Below are positions 1 to 7,064 of a stretch of DNA of 64,000 bases, in pieces. The translations under genes and the position numbers were made by a program. A model generated the notes under the pieces. That model was given only the letters and a program-made list of their open reading frames with translations, searched no databases and was not told the origin of the DNA. Positions within the stretch are counted from its first letter, which is position 1. The number at the start of each line of letters is the position of its first letter. The stretch comes from Acidimicrobiia bacterium (GTDB lineage: Bacteria > Actinomycetota > Acidimicrobiia > IMCC26256 > JAGNEX01): NCBI GenBank assembly GCA_020637365.1, contig JACJWE010000001.1, positions 1,270,001 through 1,334,000 on the forward strand, in the 5' to 3' direction.

Positions 1-246
1 GTAGTGACGTTGCCCAAGCACGCGCAACGCGCTTTCGCGCACAACCGCAAACGCCTCGGGGAGCAGCTCTCCGAGCGTTTCACCGCGTTCGATCCGATTT
101 TTGAACTCGGGCGTCTTGGCCTGCAGTTCTTCGTCGGATAGCCGCTGAATGTCCGGCTCCCAAGCGTTCACCGGTTCGACGACCGCTTGGACGGCCTTGA
201 GCTTCTTGCCTTCGCCAGCGCGAAGGACTCTCTGGAACAGACCCAT
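1..246 (-). CDS. secA: Preprotein translocase ATPase SecA, N-terminal 82 residues (runs off window start)
   Basis: SecA is the ATPase motor of the Sec translocon. The minus strand starts at the ATG ending at 246, preceded by GGAGAAACT as ribosome-binding site, and stays open to base 1. The product begins MGLFQRVLRAGEGKKL and contains LSDEELQAKTPEFKNRIE, ETLGELLPEAFAVVRE and LRVLGQRHY, the hallmark SecA N-terminal stretch just before the Walker A region, which lies outside the window. It diverges from the DUF2079 gene across about 280 bases. I infer the housekeeping secA1 type, but too little is present to tell. Confidence 0.93.
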   Translation of the reverse strand, partial: MGLFQRVLRAGEGKKLKAVQAVVEPVNAWEPDIQRLSDEELQAKTPEFKNRIERGETLGELLPEAFAVVRESALRVLGQRHY

Positions 247-441
247 AGTTTCTCCAGGCTACCGGCGCGAGGAGCCCCTTGACTCAACGCGCTCGACTTC
301 GATTGCGCCTCAACCCGGGTCAGGCGCCAAAACATCCCATCTTGGCTCATGGAGCATCAGCGACGCTGACACTTTGCTTGCACACCACCCCCGGAACCGC
401 ACCTCGGGTTCCACAAATCATGGTCCCCCTCGTTGCAAAAC

Positions 442-467
442 GTTGGCTGACAGGGCGAACAGCCAAC
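442..467. repeat. Perfect 8-bp inverted repeat between secA and the DUF2079 gene
   Basis: GTTGGCTG (442-449) and CAGCCAAC (460-467) form a perfect stem with a 10-nt loop. It lies in the roughly 280-base divergent region between secA and the downstream membrane protein. It could be a leader hairpin or an operator. There is no T-tract, so a terminator is unlikely. I see no convincing -35/-10 pair elsewhere in this gap. Confidence 0.35.
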
Positions 468-526
468 TACGGTTCAGTGGTTCTTTCTCGCTAACAGACT
501 TTGGTCACGTGACGTCGCCTGCCCAC

Positions 527-1849
527 ATGAATAACAACAACCGCTCTGCGGACCCCTCATCAGCGTCGCCTGACGCCCCGGACGGGGGGCCGACCCCTGA
601 TCTACAACCCGCATCTGAGTCGGTATTGGTCGTCGATTTGATCGGCGACGCTGACGGGGGCGGCGACCGCTCTGATGGGGATACCCGGGATGAAGCCCGC
701 GACTCCCCCGCCGACCGACCAAGCAACCCGCCAACTTCGGGTGATGTCGTTTCCTCAGGCGAGACGGACGACGCGCCTGCTTCGGACGATGCGGTGGCAG
801 GCGAGACGGACGACACGCCAGGACCCGACGATGCGGTCGACGCGACTCACGCTCCAGAGCCCGAGGATACGCCGCCACCCGACGACACGGTCGACGCGGC
901 CTCAGGCGAATCCGCACAGACACGACGCTTCCGCTTCAGCGTGCCTGGGCTGATTCTTGGGTTCATCACCACGCTCTGGATCGTTCAGTTTGGACTCGAC
1001 GTCTATCGGCGCCACGACCGATTTGGATCCTTCAACTACGACATGGGCATCTACGATCAGATCGCCTGGCTGATCTCCCATGGCAAGACCTTCATCACCG
1101 TTCGCGGACTCGACTTCTTTGGCCATCACGCCAATGTCGGCTTCGTCTTCACCGCACCGCTGTACTGGCTCGGTCTTGGCGTCGGCACCCTCAACCTTAT
1201 TCAGGTGGTTTCGATCGGTCTGGGCGCCGTCGCCCTCTACCTCGTCGGCCGGCAGTGGCTTCCAAATGGCTGGTGGGCACTGGTCATACCGGCGGCCTAC
1301 CTCCTGCATCCGTCGACGGGTTGGGTCGCTTGGGAACTCTTCCACCCCGAGGTGATGGCCCTCACGCCGATCCTGTTCGCGTGGTGGCTCGCCATCAAGC
1401 GCCGGTGGGGTTGGTACACCTTCGCTCTGATCTGGGCAGTGTCGTGGAAGGAAGATGTCGCCATCGCCGTCGCGGTCCTCGGCGTCATCATGATGTTGCG
1501 GGGTCGGTTTCGTGCTGGACTCTGGACCACGATCGCAGCGGGTGCGTACTTCGTGATCGTCAGCAAGATCATCTCTGCGAACGTCCCGGGCGAAGTCGCT
1601 TTTTACGCCAACTTCTATGGAAGCCTCGGCGATTCACCAGGTGCCGTGCTGAAAACCGCCGTCACCGACCCAAACGCTGTCCTCCTGCGGTTAAACAAGT
1701 CCAACGCCGTTGGGTATGCGCGAGACGTCAGCGTCGCGTTCGGGCTACTACCCGCCGTTGCATTGGTTGCGGGTCTCAGCTCGCTCGGCACCACGTTGTT
1801 GCTGCCGTGGCGCCGCCGCCCGCCCCGCCCGACGAGGTATCCGTCGTGA
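527..1849 (+). CDS. DUF2079 polytopic membrane protein, N-terminal part (frame interrupted near 1811-1830)
   Basis: This is an integral membrane protein of the DUF2079 family, whose function is not established. The first 120 or so residues are a hydrophilic Asp/Pro/Ala-rich extension, followed by a transmembrane helix (GLILGFITTLWIVQFGLDVY) and family motifs FGSFNYDMGIYDQIAWL, GHHANVGFVFTAPLYWL, ELFHPEVMA and VSWKEDVA. The start is taken at ATG 527 because upstream sequence is antisense to secA; an in-frame GTG at 509 is possible and no clear RBS is seen. The frame ends in a C-rich stretch, while the rest of the family domain continues in the next frame from 1846. Adding one base in the run near 1811-1830 fuses both parts, so this is probably one gene with an indel. 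Confidence 0.8.
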   Translation: MNNNNRSADPSSASPDAPDGGPTPDLQPASESVLVVDLIGDADGGGDRSDGDTRDEARDSPADRPSNPPTSGDVVSSGETDDAPASDDAVAGETDDTPGPDDAVDATHAPEPEDTPPPDDTVDAASGESAQTRRFRFSVPGLILGFITTLWIVQFGLDVYRRHDRFGSFNYDMGIYDQIAWLISHGKTFITVRGLDFFGHHANVGFVFTAPLYWLGLGVGTLNLIQVVSIGLGAVALYLVGRQWLPNGWWALVIPAAYLLHPSTGWVAWELFHPEVMALTPILFAWWLAIKRRWGWYTFALIWAVSWKEDVAIAVAVLGVIMMLRGRFRAGLWTTIAAGAYFVIVSKIISANVPGEVAFYANFYGSLGDSPGAVLKTAVTDPNAVLLRLNKSNAVGYARDVSVAFGLLPAVALVAGLSSLGTTLLLPWRRRPPRPTRYPS

Positions 1850-2550
1850 GTGAACCCGCAGAGCCGAGCACGTTTGCCCGGCTCAGGGCGAGTTTGGATA
1901 TGTCGCGCCCCTCCGCGCTCGGCGCGCTCCTCGTCCTGATGATCGGCGTGCCGCAGTTCTTCATCAACGTCTTGTCGATCCAGAGCTTTACCTACAATCT
2001 GCGCTACCACTACGTGGCCACGGTGCTAGCGGCGATGGCGATCGCGTCGATTGAAATCCTTGCCGTCGGCGTGCGCCGATACCGTGCGCTGCCCAATCTG
2101 GTGCTGGTAGCGACGGTCGTCATCGGCGCATTCCTCGCACAACAAGCATGGGGCATCTCCCCGCTCTCGGACCGGTACGGACGTGCGTACTGGCCGGCGG
2201 AAAGTCCTCGTCACGAGGTAATGCGCGAAGCGATCGACGTCGTCCCCGCGAACGCCAGTGTGTCTGCGACCTACAACCTCGTTCCACACGTCACACAGCG
2301 TGAGTTTGTCTATGAGTTCCCGAATCCGTGGCGTCCGTGGAACTGGGGTGTCAAAGACGAACAACCACACGACGGGGGCACCGTCGATTGGCTGCTGATC
2401 GACAAACGAGTACTCGGCCGCAACATCGACGTCTTTGATGCGTTGATGGACAGTGGGTCATTTGAGGTGCGTTTCGAAGACTCAAATGTCGTCGTCGCCG
2501 AACGGGTCAACGACACCGTGGTGACCGTGCCCGAAGACCCGCCCAGCTAG
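1846..2550 (+). CDS. DUF2079 membrane protein, C-terminal part
   Basis: This is the continuation of the preceding DUF2079 gene in another frame. It holds transmembrane helices (GALLVLMIGVPQFFINVLS, then one near IEILAVGV and another near LVLVATVVIGAFLAQQAW) and the family signature FTYNLRYHYVATVL. A soluble C-terminal segment follows with an Asp-Trp-Leu-Leu-Ile-Asp pattern typical of GT-C-like tails. A GTG at 1846 overlaps the upstream TGA (GTGA), so a translationally coupled second cistron is formally possible. Because DUF2079 proteins are normally single chains and the window is full of small indels, I favour a sequence error. Confidence 0.75.
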   Translation: MSEPAEPSTFARLRASLDMSRPSALGALLVLMIGVPQFFINVLSIQSFTYNLRYHYVATVLAAMAIASIEILAVGVRRYRALPNLVLVATVVIGAFLAQQAWGISPLSDRYGRAYWPAESPRHEVMREAIDVVPANASVSATYNLVPHVTQREFVYEFPNPWRPWNWGVKDEQPHDGGTVDWLLIDKRVLGRNIDVFDALMDSGSFEVRFEDSNVVVAERVNDTVVTVPEDPPS

Positions 2551-2666
2551 GTCGCGCCGGACGGCATCCCCCGGAAGGCATCGGCTGACACGTTGGTCCG
2601 CACGGCCTCTCCATGGAAACGAGCTCGCGGCGGACGCTGTGAGCGGGATCTCGCTTGCTCGGGCGG

Positions 2667-2906
2667 CTACCACCTCAGAGCGGACGCCGTCAGCATTCGG
2701 TCCGCTAGGTCGGTCGAAGCCACCTGGTAGGAACCAGCTTGAACCATCCACTGGATGCGTTCGACGCGGGCGCGACGCACGCGGTCATCCGCTATGAAAC
2801 TCCAGAGGCCCCACAGAGGCTCAGACATTGCGGGAAGCCGCGTCTGGGGAGTTGATGCTGTCTCCAGCACAAGCTGACCATGCGCGACGCCTAGCAAGTT
2901 GCTCAC
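2667..2906 (-). CDS. Small FlgM-like protein (possible anti-sigma-28 factor)
   Basis: This 79-residue product starts at GTG 2906 with the good ribosome-binding site AAAAGGAAA seven bases upstream. Its C-terminal third, RVERIQWMVQAGSYQVAS followed by TDLADRML, matches the pattern of the FlgM anti-sigma-28 C-terminal region (a helix, then a Gly-x-Tyr-x-Val turn, then a helix with Ala-Asp-x-Leu). FlgM proteins bind the flagellar sigma factor FliA. No flagellar gene is in the window, so the role is open. It lies 52 bases downstream of comF on the same strand and may be co-transcribed. Assignment rests on a short motif only. Confidence 0.55.
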   Translation of the reverse strand: MSNLLGVAHGQLVLETASTPQTRLPAMSEPLWGLWSFIADDRVRRARVERIQWMVQAGSYQVASTDLADRMLTASALRW

Positions 2907-2958
2907 AACCGTTTCCTTTTCTTAGGACCCACCAAGCCAATATTCGGCAATCGGGGCG

Positions 2959-3597
2959 TCATCCTTTAAGGCTCCGTTGAAGAATCGCGAGGCCGGTCAC
3001 CCGTCGAGCGCCGGATCGCCGCAACGCATCTGCGGCTACCTGCATCGACGCTCCGGTGGTAACAACATCGTCGACGAGTAGCACATCACCCATAACGCGG
3101 CCACGAGACGATATTCGGATATCGGTTTGCCGATGACTTGCATCACGGCCTCGCTGCGTTGCGCTGTCGAGTCGCCTGAGCAGACGAACCGGACGAACCC
3201 CAAGATGCCGGCCTACCCCACCCGCGACCACGCGACCCGGCTCAAAACCACGGGACCGGCGTCGCCCGCGCGCACTTGGCACCCAGGTCACCATGCTCGG
3301 TTCGGACCCCGATGGCAACGATGCCGCTGCGACGCGCCCGAGGCCAGCGATGATCCCCGAGAGCGATGCGTCGGGCCCGTCCTTCCAACGCCGAACCAGA
3401 CGCCCTACAGGCCCCGTATCGGCCGCAAGCACGATCAGACGCTCCACAGCGCCGGATTGGCGATGTGATGTTGTCGACGCAAGTAGCGAGTCGGCGCAGA
3501 GCGAGCACCATGGCGATCCGGGGGCGCCGCAACCAGCACAGCGCAATCCTGTGAGATAGGGCCACAAACCGCCGTATGGTTCTTGGCGGACACCCAT
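2959..3597 (-). CDS. comF: ComF family phosphoribosyltransferase-like protein
   Basis: ComF proteins are needed for DNA uptake in competent bacteria but are widespread elsewhere with unclear roles. An N-terminal zinc finger (CAGCGAPG, then CSLC) is followed by a type I phosphoribosyltransferase fold with the PRPP loop VLLVDDVVTTGAS near the C-terminus and the typical RRRSRGFEP segment before it. The start at ATG 3597 places the zinc finger about 18 residues in and has AGG upstream; an ATG at 3630 would add 11 residues. It follows the PGI/PMI gene by about 200 bases and precedes the FlgM-like gene. Confidence 0.85.
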   Translation of the reverse strand: MGVRQEPYGGLWPYLTGLRCAGCGAPGSPWCSLCADSLLASTTSHRQSGAVERLIVLAADTGPVGRLVRRWKDGPDASLSGIIAGLGRVAAASLPSGSEPSMVTWVPSARGRRRSRGFEPGRVVAGGVGRHLGVRPVRLLRRLDSATQRGRDASHRQTDIRISSRGRVMGDVLLVDDVVTTGASMQVAADALRRSGARRVTGLAILQRSLKG

Positions 3598-3811
3598 TGG
3601 ACGCCTGGTGAGTGCGGAGGTCGATCGCATCGCACCAAAGTATCGACAACCTGTGACAGCGTCCGCCGACGTTGGCCTCGCTGCGGCCCTGAGCGCCCCG
3701 GGGCTGGCCGCCGAGAGCTCGTCGGTACCGCCCGGTGGGATGGGGATCCGTCGGAGCGTGGATGAGCTGCAGGTCCGTTCGGGGCTCAGCTCGGGCTATG
3801 CACCTGACCTG

Positions 3812-4864
3812 TTAGCGCTCTTTTGACAGCTGATACTTGAGGCGTGCGATCGCGTCGATGGGCCCAGGATCGACTCCAGCGTCGGCAGCCATATAGACCG
3901 ACACCCAATCGCCGATATACATCAGGTCCATCAGCTGAGCCAGCGGACCCTCACCATCGGCGCGCACCGACAAAACCTGACCCACGGTCTCCCTGATGAT
4001 GTCGGTCGTCAACGCGATACGGCGCGATGTCCGCAGATGCTCGAAGTCATGGCGAAGTTCGATGAGCGACACGACCTGTCTGGTGACATCGCCGTGTTGA
4101 CCCCAGCCCATGATCTCGTTGTGGTCCAGCTCGGGGAGCGTGTTCCAAAAGGCGGGCGCTTTAGCGTTCTCGTTGACGTCGGCTTTCCATCGCATCGCTG
4201 CGACAGCGCCGATCTCGTCACCGCCGTACACCAACGGAAAGGTGCGACCGATCCGTCGGGCGAGGCGCCGTGCTTCGTTCTTGGTTGCATCGGCGGAACG
4301 CGCTAAGGCGTCTCGACGCTGCGCCAACTGCTGTTGTGCTGCATCGATCGCCGGGGTCATGTCGTCGGCGTAACCAAGCTGTTCCATGACGCTGAAAATC
4401 GGTACGGAGAGCGCCCCGACGGCCGCACGCGGAAATAAACCTGTGGGGCACGGTACCACCACGCCGCCGCTGGCTTGGGCGAGAGCACCCAGCGCTCCCC
4501 CGGTGGTGATCGCCACGATGCGAGCGCCGTTCTCGACCGCTTGGGTCGCTGCGCTGAGCGTCTCCTCGGTGTCGCCGGAATACGACGATGCAATGACCAG
4601 CGTGGAGCCGTCGACATATCGCGGCACCGAGTACCCCTTCGATACTGCGATCGGCAGCGGTGACACCGCACCGGCGACCGCTCGGAGCATGTCGCCAGCG
4701 ATTCCTGATCCACCCATACCGAGCACCAGTACCGAGCGGTGCTCCGCGTTGGCGACCGCTGACAGGTCGAGATCAGCGGCTGTTTGTTGCGCCGCGGCGA
4801 CCTGTTCGGGGAGCGATTCGACCGCGTCGACGAAACCGGTTGAGTCGATCATGTCGTCGGCCAT
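3812..4864 (-). CDS. Bifunctional phosphoglucose/phosphomannose isomerase
   Basis: This 350-residue SIS-domain enzyme interconverts fructose 6-phosphate with glucose 6-phosphate and mannose 6-phosphate in the cytosol. Visible motifs are the first SIS loop GMGGSGIAGD (about residue 50), the sugar-phosphate loop SYSGDTEET (about 95), PELDHNEIMGW with the catalytic Glu (about 245), and the C-terminal family block ending IARLKYQL. Its ATG shares one base with the upstream stop (TAATG), so it is translationally coupled to the Trm112-like gene. With manB upstream it supplies mannose 6-phosphate towards GDP-mannose. Confidence 0.92.
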   Translation of the reverse strand: MADDMIDSTGFVDAVESLPEQVAAAQQTAADLDLSAVANAEHRSVLVLGMGGSGIAGDMLRAVAGAVSPLPIAVSKGYSVPRYVDGSTLVIASSYSGDTEETLSAATQAVENGARIVAITTGGALGALAQASGGVVVPCPTGLFPRAAVGALSVPIFSVMEQLGYADDMTPAIDAAQQQLAQRRDALARSADATKNEARRLARRIGRTFPLVYGGDEIGAVAAMRWKADVNENAKAPAFWNTLPELDHNEIMGWGQHGDVTRQVVSLIELRHDFEHLRTSRRIALTTDIIRETVGQVLSVRADGEGPLAQLMDLMYIGDWVSVYMAADAGVDPGPIDAIARLKYQLSKER

Positions 4865-5100
4865 TATTCGGCGAAGGTCGGTTGGATGCCTTCGGCCTGA
4901 GCCTTGGCTGTAATGCGTGCGTCCTCGCCTGCATCAACCGTTTCGGCCTCTTCGATCAGCATGACCGGGATCCCGTCTTGGACTCGGTAGACCCGCGCCA
5001 GGCGAGGGTTGTACAAGATGTCTTCGTCCTCGAGATACAGCAGCGGTCCCTTGTCTTCAGGACACGCCAAGATTGCTAGCAGTTTCGGATCTAGAGCCAT
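4864..5100 (-). CDS. Trm112-like zinc-ribbon-type protein (UPF0434 family)
   Basis: A 78-residue small protein of the Trm112/UPF0434 family: LLAILACPEDKGPLLYLEDE at the N-terminus, then LARVYRVQDGIPVMLIEEAE. Most of the usual second Cys pair is missing, as in many bacterial members. The ATG at 5100 has GGAG nine bases upstream, and the TAA overlaps the next ATG. In actinobacteria this small gene commonly sits between the phosphomannomutase and SIS isomerase genes, as here. Family members elsewhere activate methyltransferases, but no partner is visible here. Confidence 0.85.
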   Translation of the reverse strand: MALDPKLLAILACPEDKGPLLYLEDEDILYNPRLARVYRVQDGIPVMLIEEAETVDAGEDARITAKAQAEGIQPTFAE

Positions 5101-5275
5101 CGGTCTTCACTCCCCGTCGTACCGATCTACCCACCCGACGCCGTTTTGAACAGCGGGCGTCCGCGGGAATGGGGTCGCCACATTACCGTCTGGTGAACCG
5201 CCCGCTCGGCACCGCCCCGGAAGCCGACCAGCGACGTCGCCAGAGGCGTCGACTCCGTCTCCAACGGATCGGCGG

Positions 5276-6652
5276 CTACCGAGCCGCCGAGATGTCATCG
5301 ATGAGCGCCTGGACCTGAGCTGTCTTCTCTTCGAGCAACTCCGCTGATGACGCTTCGAGGTTGAGGCGCAACAGGGGTTCGGTGTTCGAGGGACGAAGAT
5401 TGAACCACCAATCACCCATGTCGACGGTCAGACCGTCGAGGGTGTCGGTGACGGCGGCGGCCCATTGACCTGAGCCCATTCGCGAGGCGACGACGTCGAT
5501 GACAGCGCGAGGGTCGGGCACGGTGGTATTGATCTCACCAGAAGCGACATAGCGTTCGAAGGGCTGACGAAGCTCAGAGAGTGGCCGATCCGTTTCGGAC
5601 AGTGCCGCCAGAATGACCACCGCCGCGATCAAACCGCTGTCAGCGCGAAAGTTGTCTCGGAAGTAGTAATGACCGGAGTGCTCCCCACCAAAGAGCGCGC
5701 CGGTGTCGGCCATGACCTGCTTGATGTAGGAGTGCCCGACCCGGGTACGTACCGGCGTCGCATCGTGGGAAGCGATCACTTCGGGAACCACTTTGGAACA
5801 GATGAGGTTGTGGACGACCGTTTCGCCGACGGTCCCAGATAGCAGGCGATCTGCAACGATCGCCGTGGTCAACGAACCAGAGACCGGTTGCGCCTGATCG
5901 TCGACGAGAAAGACCCGGTCGGCATCCCCGTCGAAGGCGAGGCCCACATCCGCGCCGAGCTCGCGAACTCTCGCCTGGAGGTCGACCAGGTTCTCGGGCT
6001 GGATAGGGTCCGCCGGGTGATGAGGGAAAGTGCCGTCGAGCTCGGGATACAACATGTCGAGCTCGCACGGAAGCCGTTCGAAGACCGCTGGAACCACCAG
6101 GCCGCCCATGCCGTTCGCCGTGTCGGCAACCACCTTGAGCGGACGCATGTTTGCGATATCGATGAACGAACACACGTGGTCGGCGAAGGCGTCGAGCATA
6201 TCGGCGCTTTCCAGAGCGCCTCGCTGCGCTGCATTGATGTAGCGGCCTGCGTCGACGGCTTCCTGAATGGCACGGAGTCCGGTGTCGGCACCGATCGGAG
6301 CGGCGGCCTTGTGACAAAACTTGATGCCGTTGTATTGGGCGGGGTTGTGACTGGCGGTGAACATCGCCCCGGCGCGGTTCAAACGGCCCGACGCGAAATA
6401 CAACATGTCGGTCGATGCCAAACCGATCGAGATGACGTCGGAACCAGCATCGCGGGCGCCTTCGATAAATGCCTCAGAAAGCGGTCCCGAGGTTTCTCGC
6501 ATGTCACGGCCGACGACGATGGGTGCACCCTCGAGAAACTGAGCAAAGGCGTTTCCGATCGCTCGGGTGAGCGGCGCGTCGATCTGGCTGGGTGACAGCC
6601 CGCGCACGTCATAGGCCTTGAAGATCGGCGCGGTCGGCAGCAGCGTCGCCAT
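5276..6652 (-). CDS. manB: Phosphomannomutase/phosphoglucomutase
   Basis: A 458-residue alpha-D-phosphohexomutase converting mannose 6-phosphate to mannose 1-phosphate, and possibly glucose phosphates. Diagnostic motifs appear in order: substrate loop FKAYDVRG, the phosphoserine loop TASHNPAQYNGIK (about residue 100), the metal loop DGDADR (about 240), the sugar-binding loop GGEHSGHYYF (about 320), and the phosphate loop RPSNTEPLLRL (about 425). GAGGGAG lies just before the ATG at 6652. It heads the manB, Trm112, PGI/PMI run and should feed the nucleotidyltransferase encoded near 21 kb. Confidence 0.93.
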   Translation of the reverse strand: MATLLPTAPIFKAYDVRGLSPSQIDAPLTRAIGNAFAQFLEGAPIVVGRDMRETSGPLSEAFIEGARDAGSDVISIGLASTDMLYFASGRLNRAGAMFTASHNPAQYNGIKFCHKAAAPIGADTGLRAIQEAVDAGRYINAAQRGALESADMLDAFADHVCSFIDIANMRPLKVVADTANGMGGLVVPAVFERLPCELDMLYPELDGTFPHHPADPIQPENLVDLQARVRELGADVGLAFDGDADRVFLVDDQAQPVSGSLTTAIVADRLLSGTVGETVVHNLICSKVVPEVIASHDATPVRTRVGHSYIKQVMADTGALFGGEHSGHYYFRDNFRADSGLIAAVVILAALSETDRPLSELRQPFERYVASGEINTTVPDPRAVIDVVASRMGSGQWAAAVTDTLDGLTVDMGDWWFNLRPSNTEPLLRLNLEASSAELLEEKTAQVQALIDDISAAR

Positions 6653-6806
6653 GTGGGCTCCCTCGTCTGTAATGGGTGATGCCGTGGGAAGTGAGCAGGC
6701 TACCGCCCAAAGATTGCGAGCGGCCGTTTGAAGCGCTGGCCCGAGCGTTGGCTCGGCGTCTTGTTATCCCTCAACGTCAGGGGCTGGATCGCCGTGCATC
6801 GCGCGT

Positions 6807-7064
6807 TCAGCCGCGGTCGCCATCAGCAGCATCGTCGGCGCTGCCGGGCGCGTCCACACCCCGCTCGGCGTCGGATGTGTCCACCTGCGCTGGTGCATCT
6901 TCGCTCGACGGATCGGCGTCAGCGAGGGCTTCGCCGGACGCGGTTGCATCCGCAGCGTTGCCTTCAGGCGTTGGCTCGGTGTTTCCCGCCGTGTCGGCCG
7001 AATCATCGGTCGAGGATTCAGCGCGGCCTGCTCTCGCCCGAGTCATCACCACGTTGCTGTTCAT
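6807..7064 (-). CDS. Acidic low-complexity segment, probably the out-of-frame end of the PTPS-related gene
   Basis: This open frame encodes an Asp/Ala/Ser/Pro/Glu-rich sequence with no recognisable domain. It overlaps the end of the upstream membrane-protein gene, whose own C-terminal tail has the same composition. Restoring two bases in the CG run at 7021-7027 (CCGCGC to CCGCGCGC) would join the two frames without a stop, so I read it as the final 70 or so residues of that protein. A separate small coupled gene is the alternative. Confidence 0.4.
   Translation of the reverse strand: MNSNVVMTRARAGRAESSTDDSADTAGNTEPTPEGNAADATASGEALADADPSSEDAPAQVDTSDAERGVDAPGSADDAADGDRG

Noticed and set aside
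1843..1850. Programmed ribosomal frameshift in the DUF2079 gene
   Set aside because: There is no slippery heptamer of the usual type and no clear downstream pseudoknot; an indel or a coupled start explains the layout.
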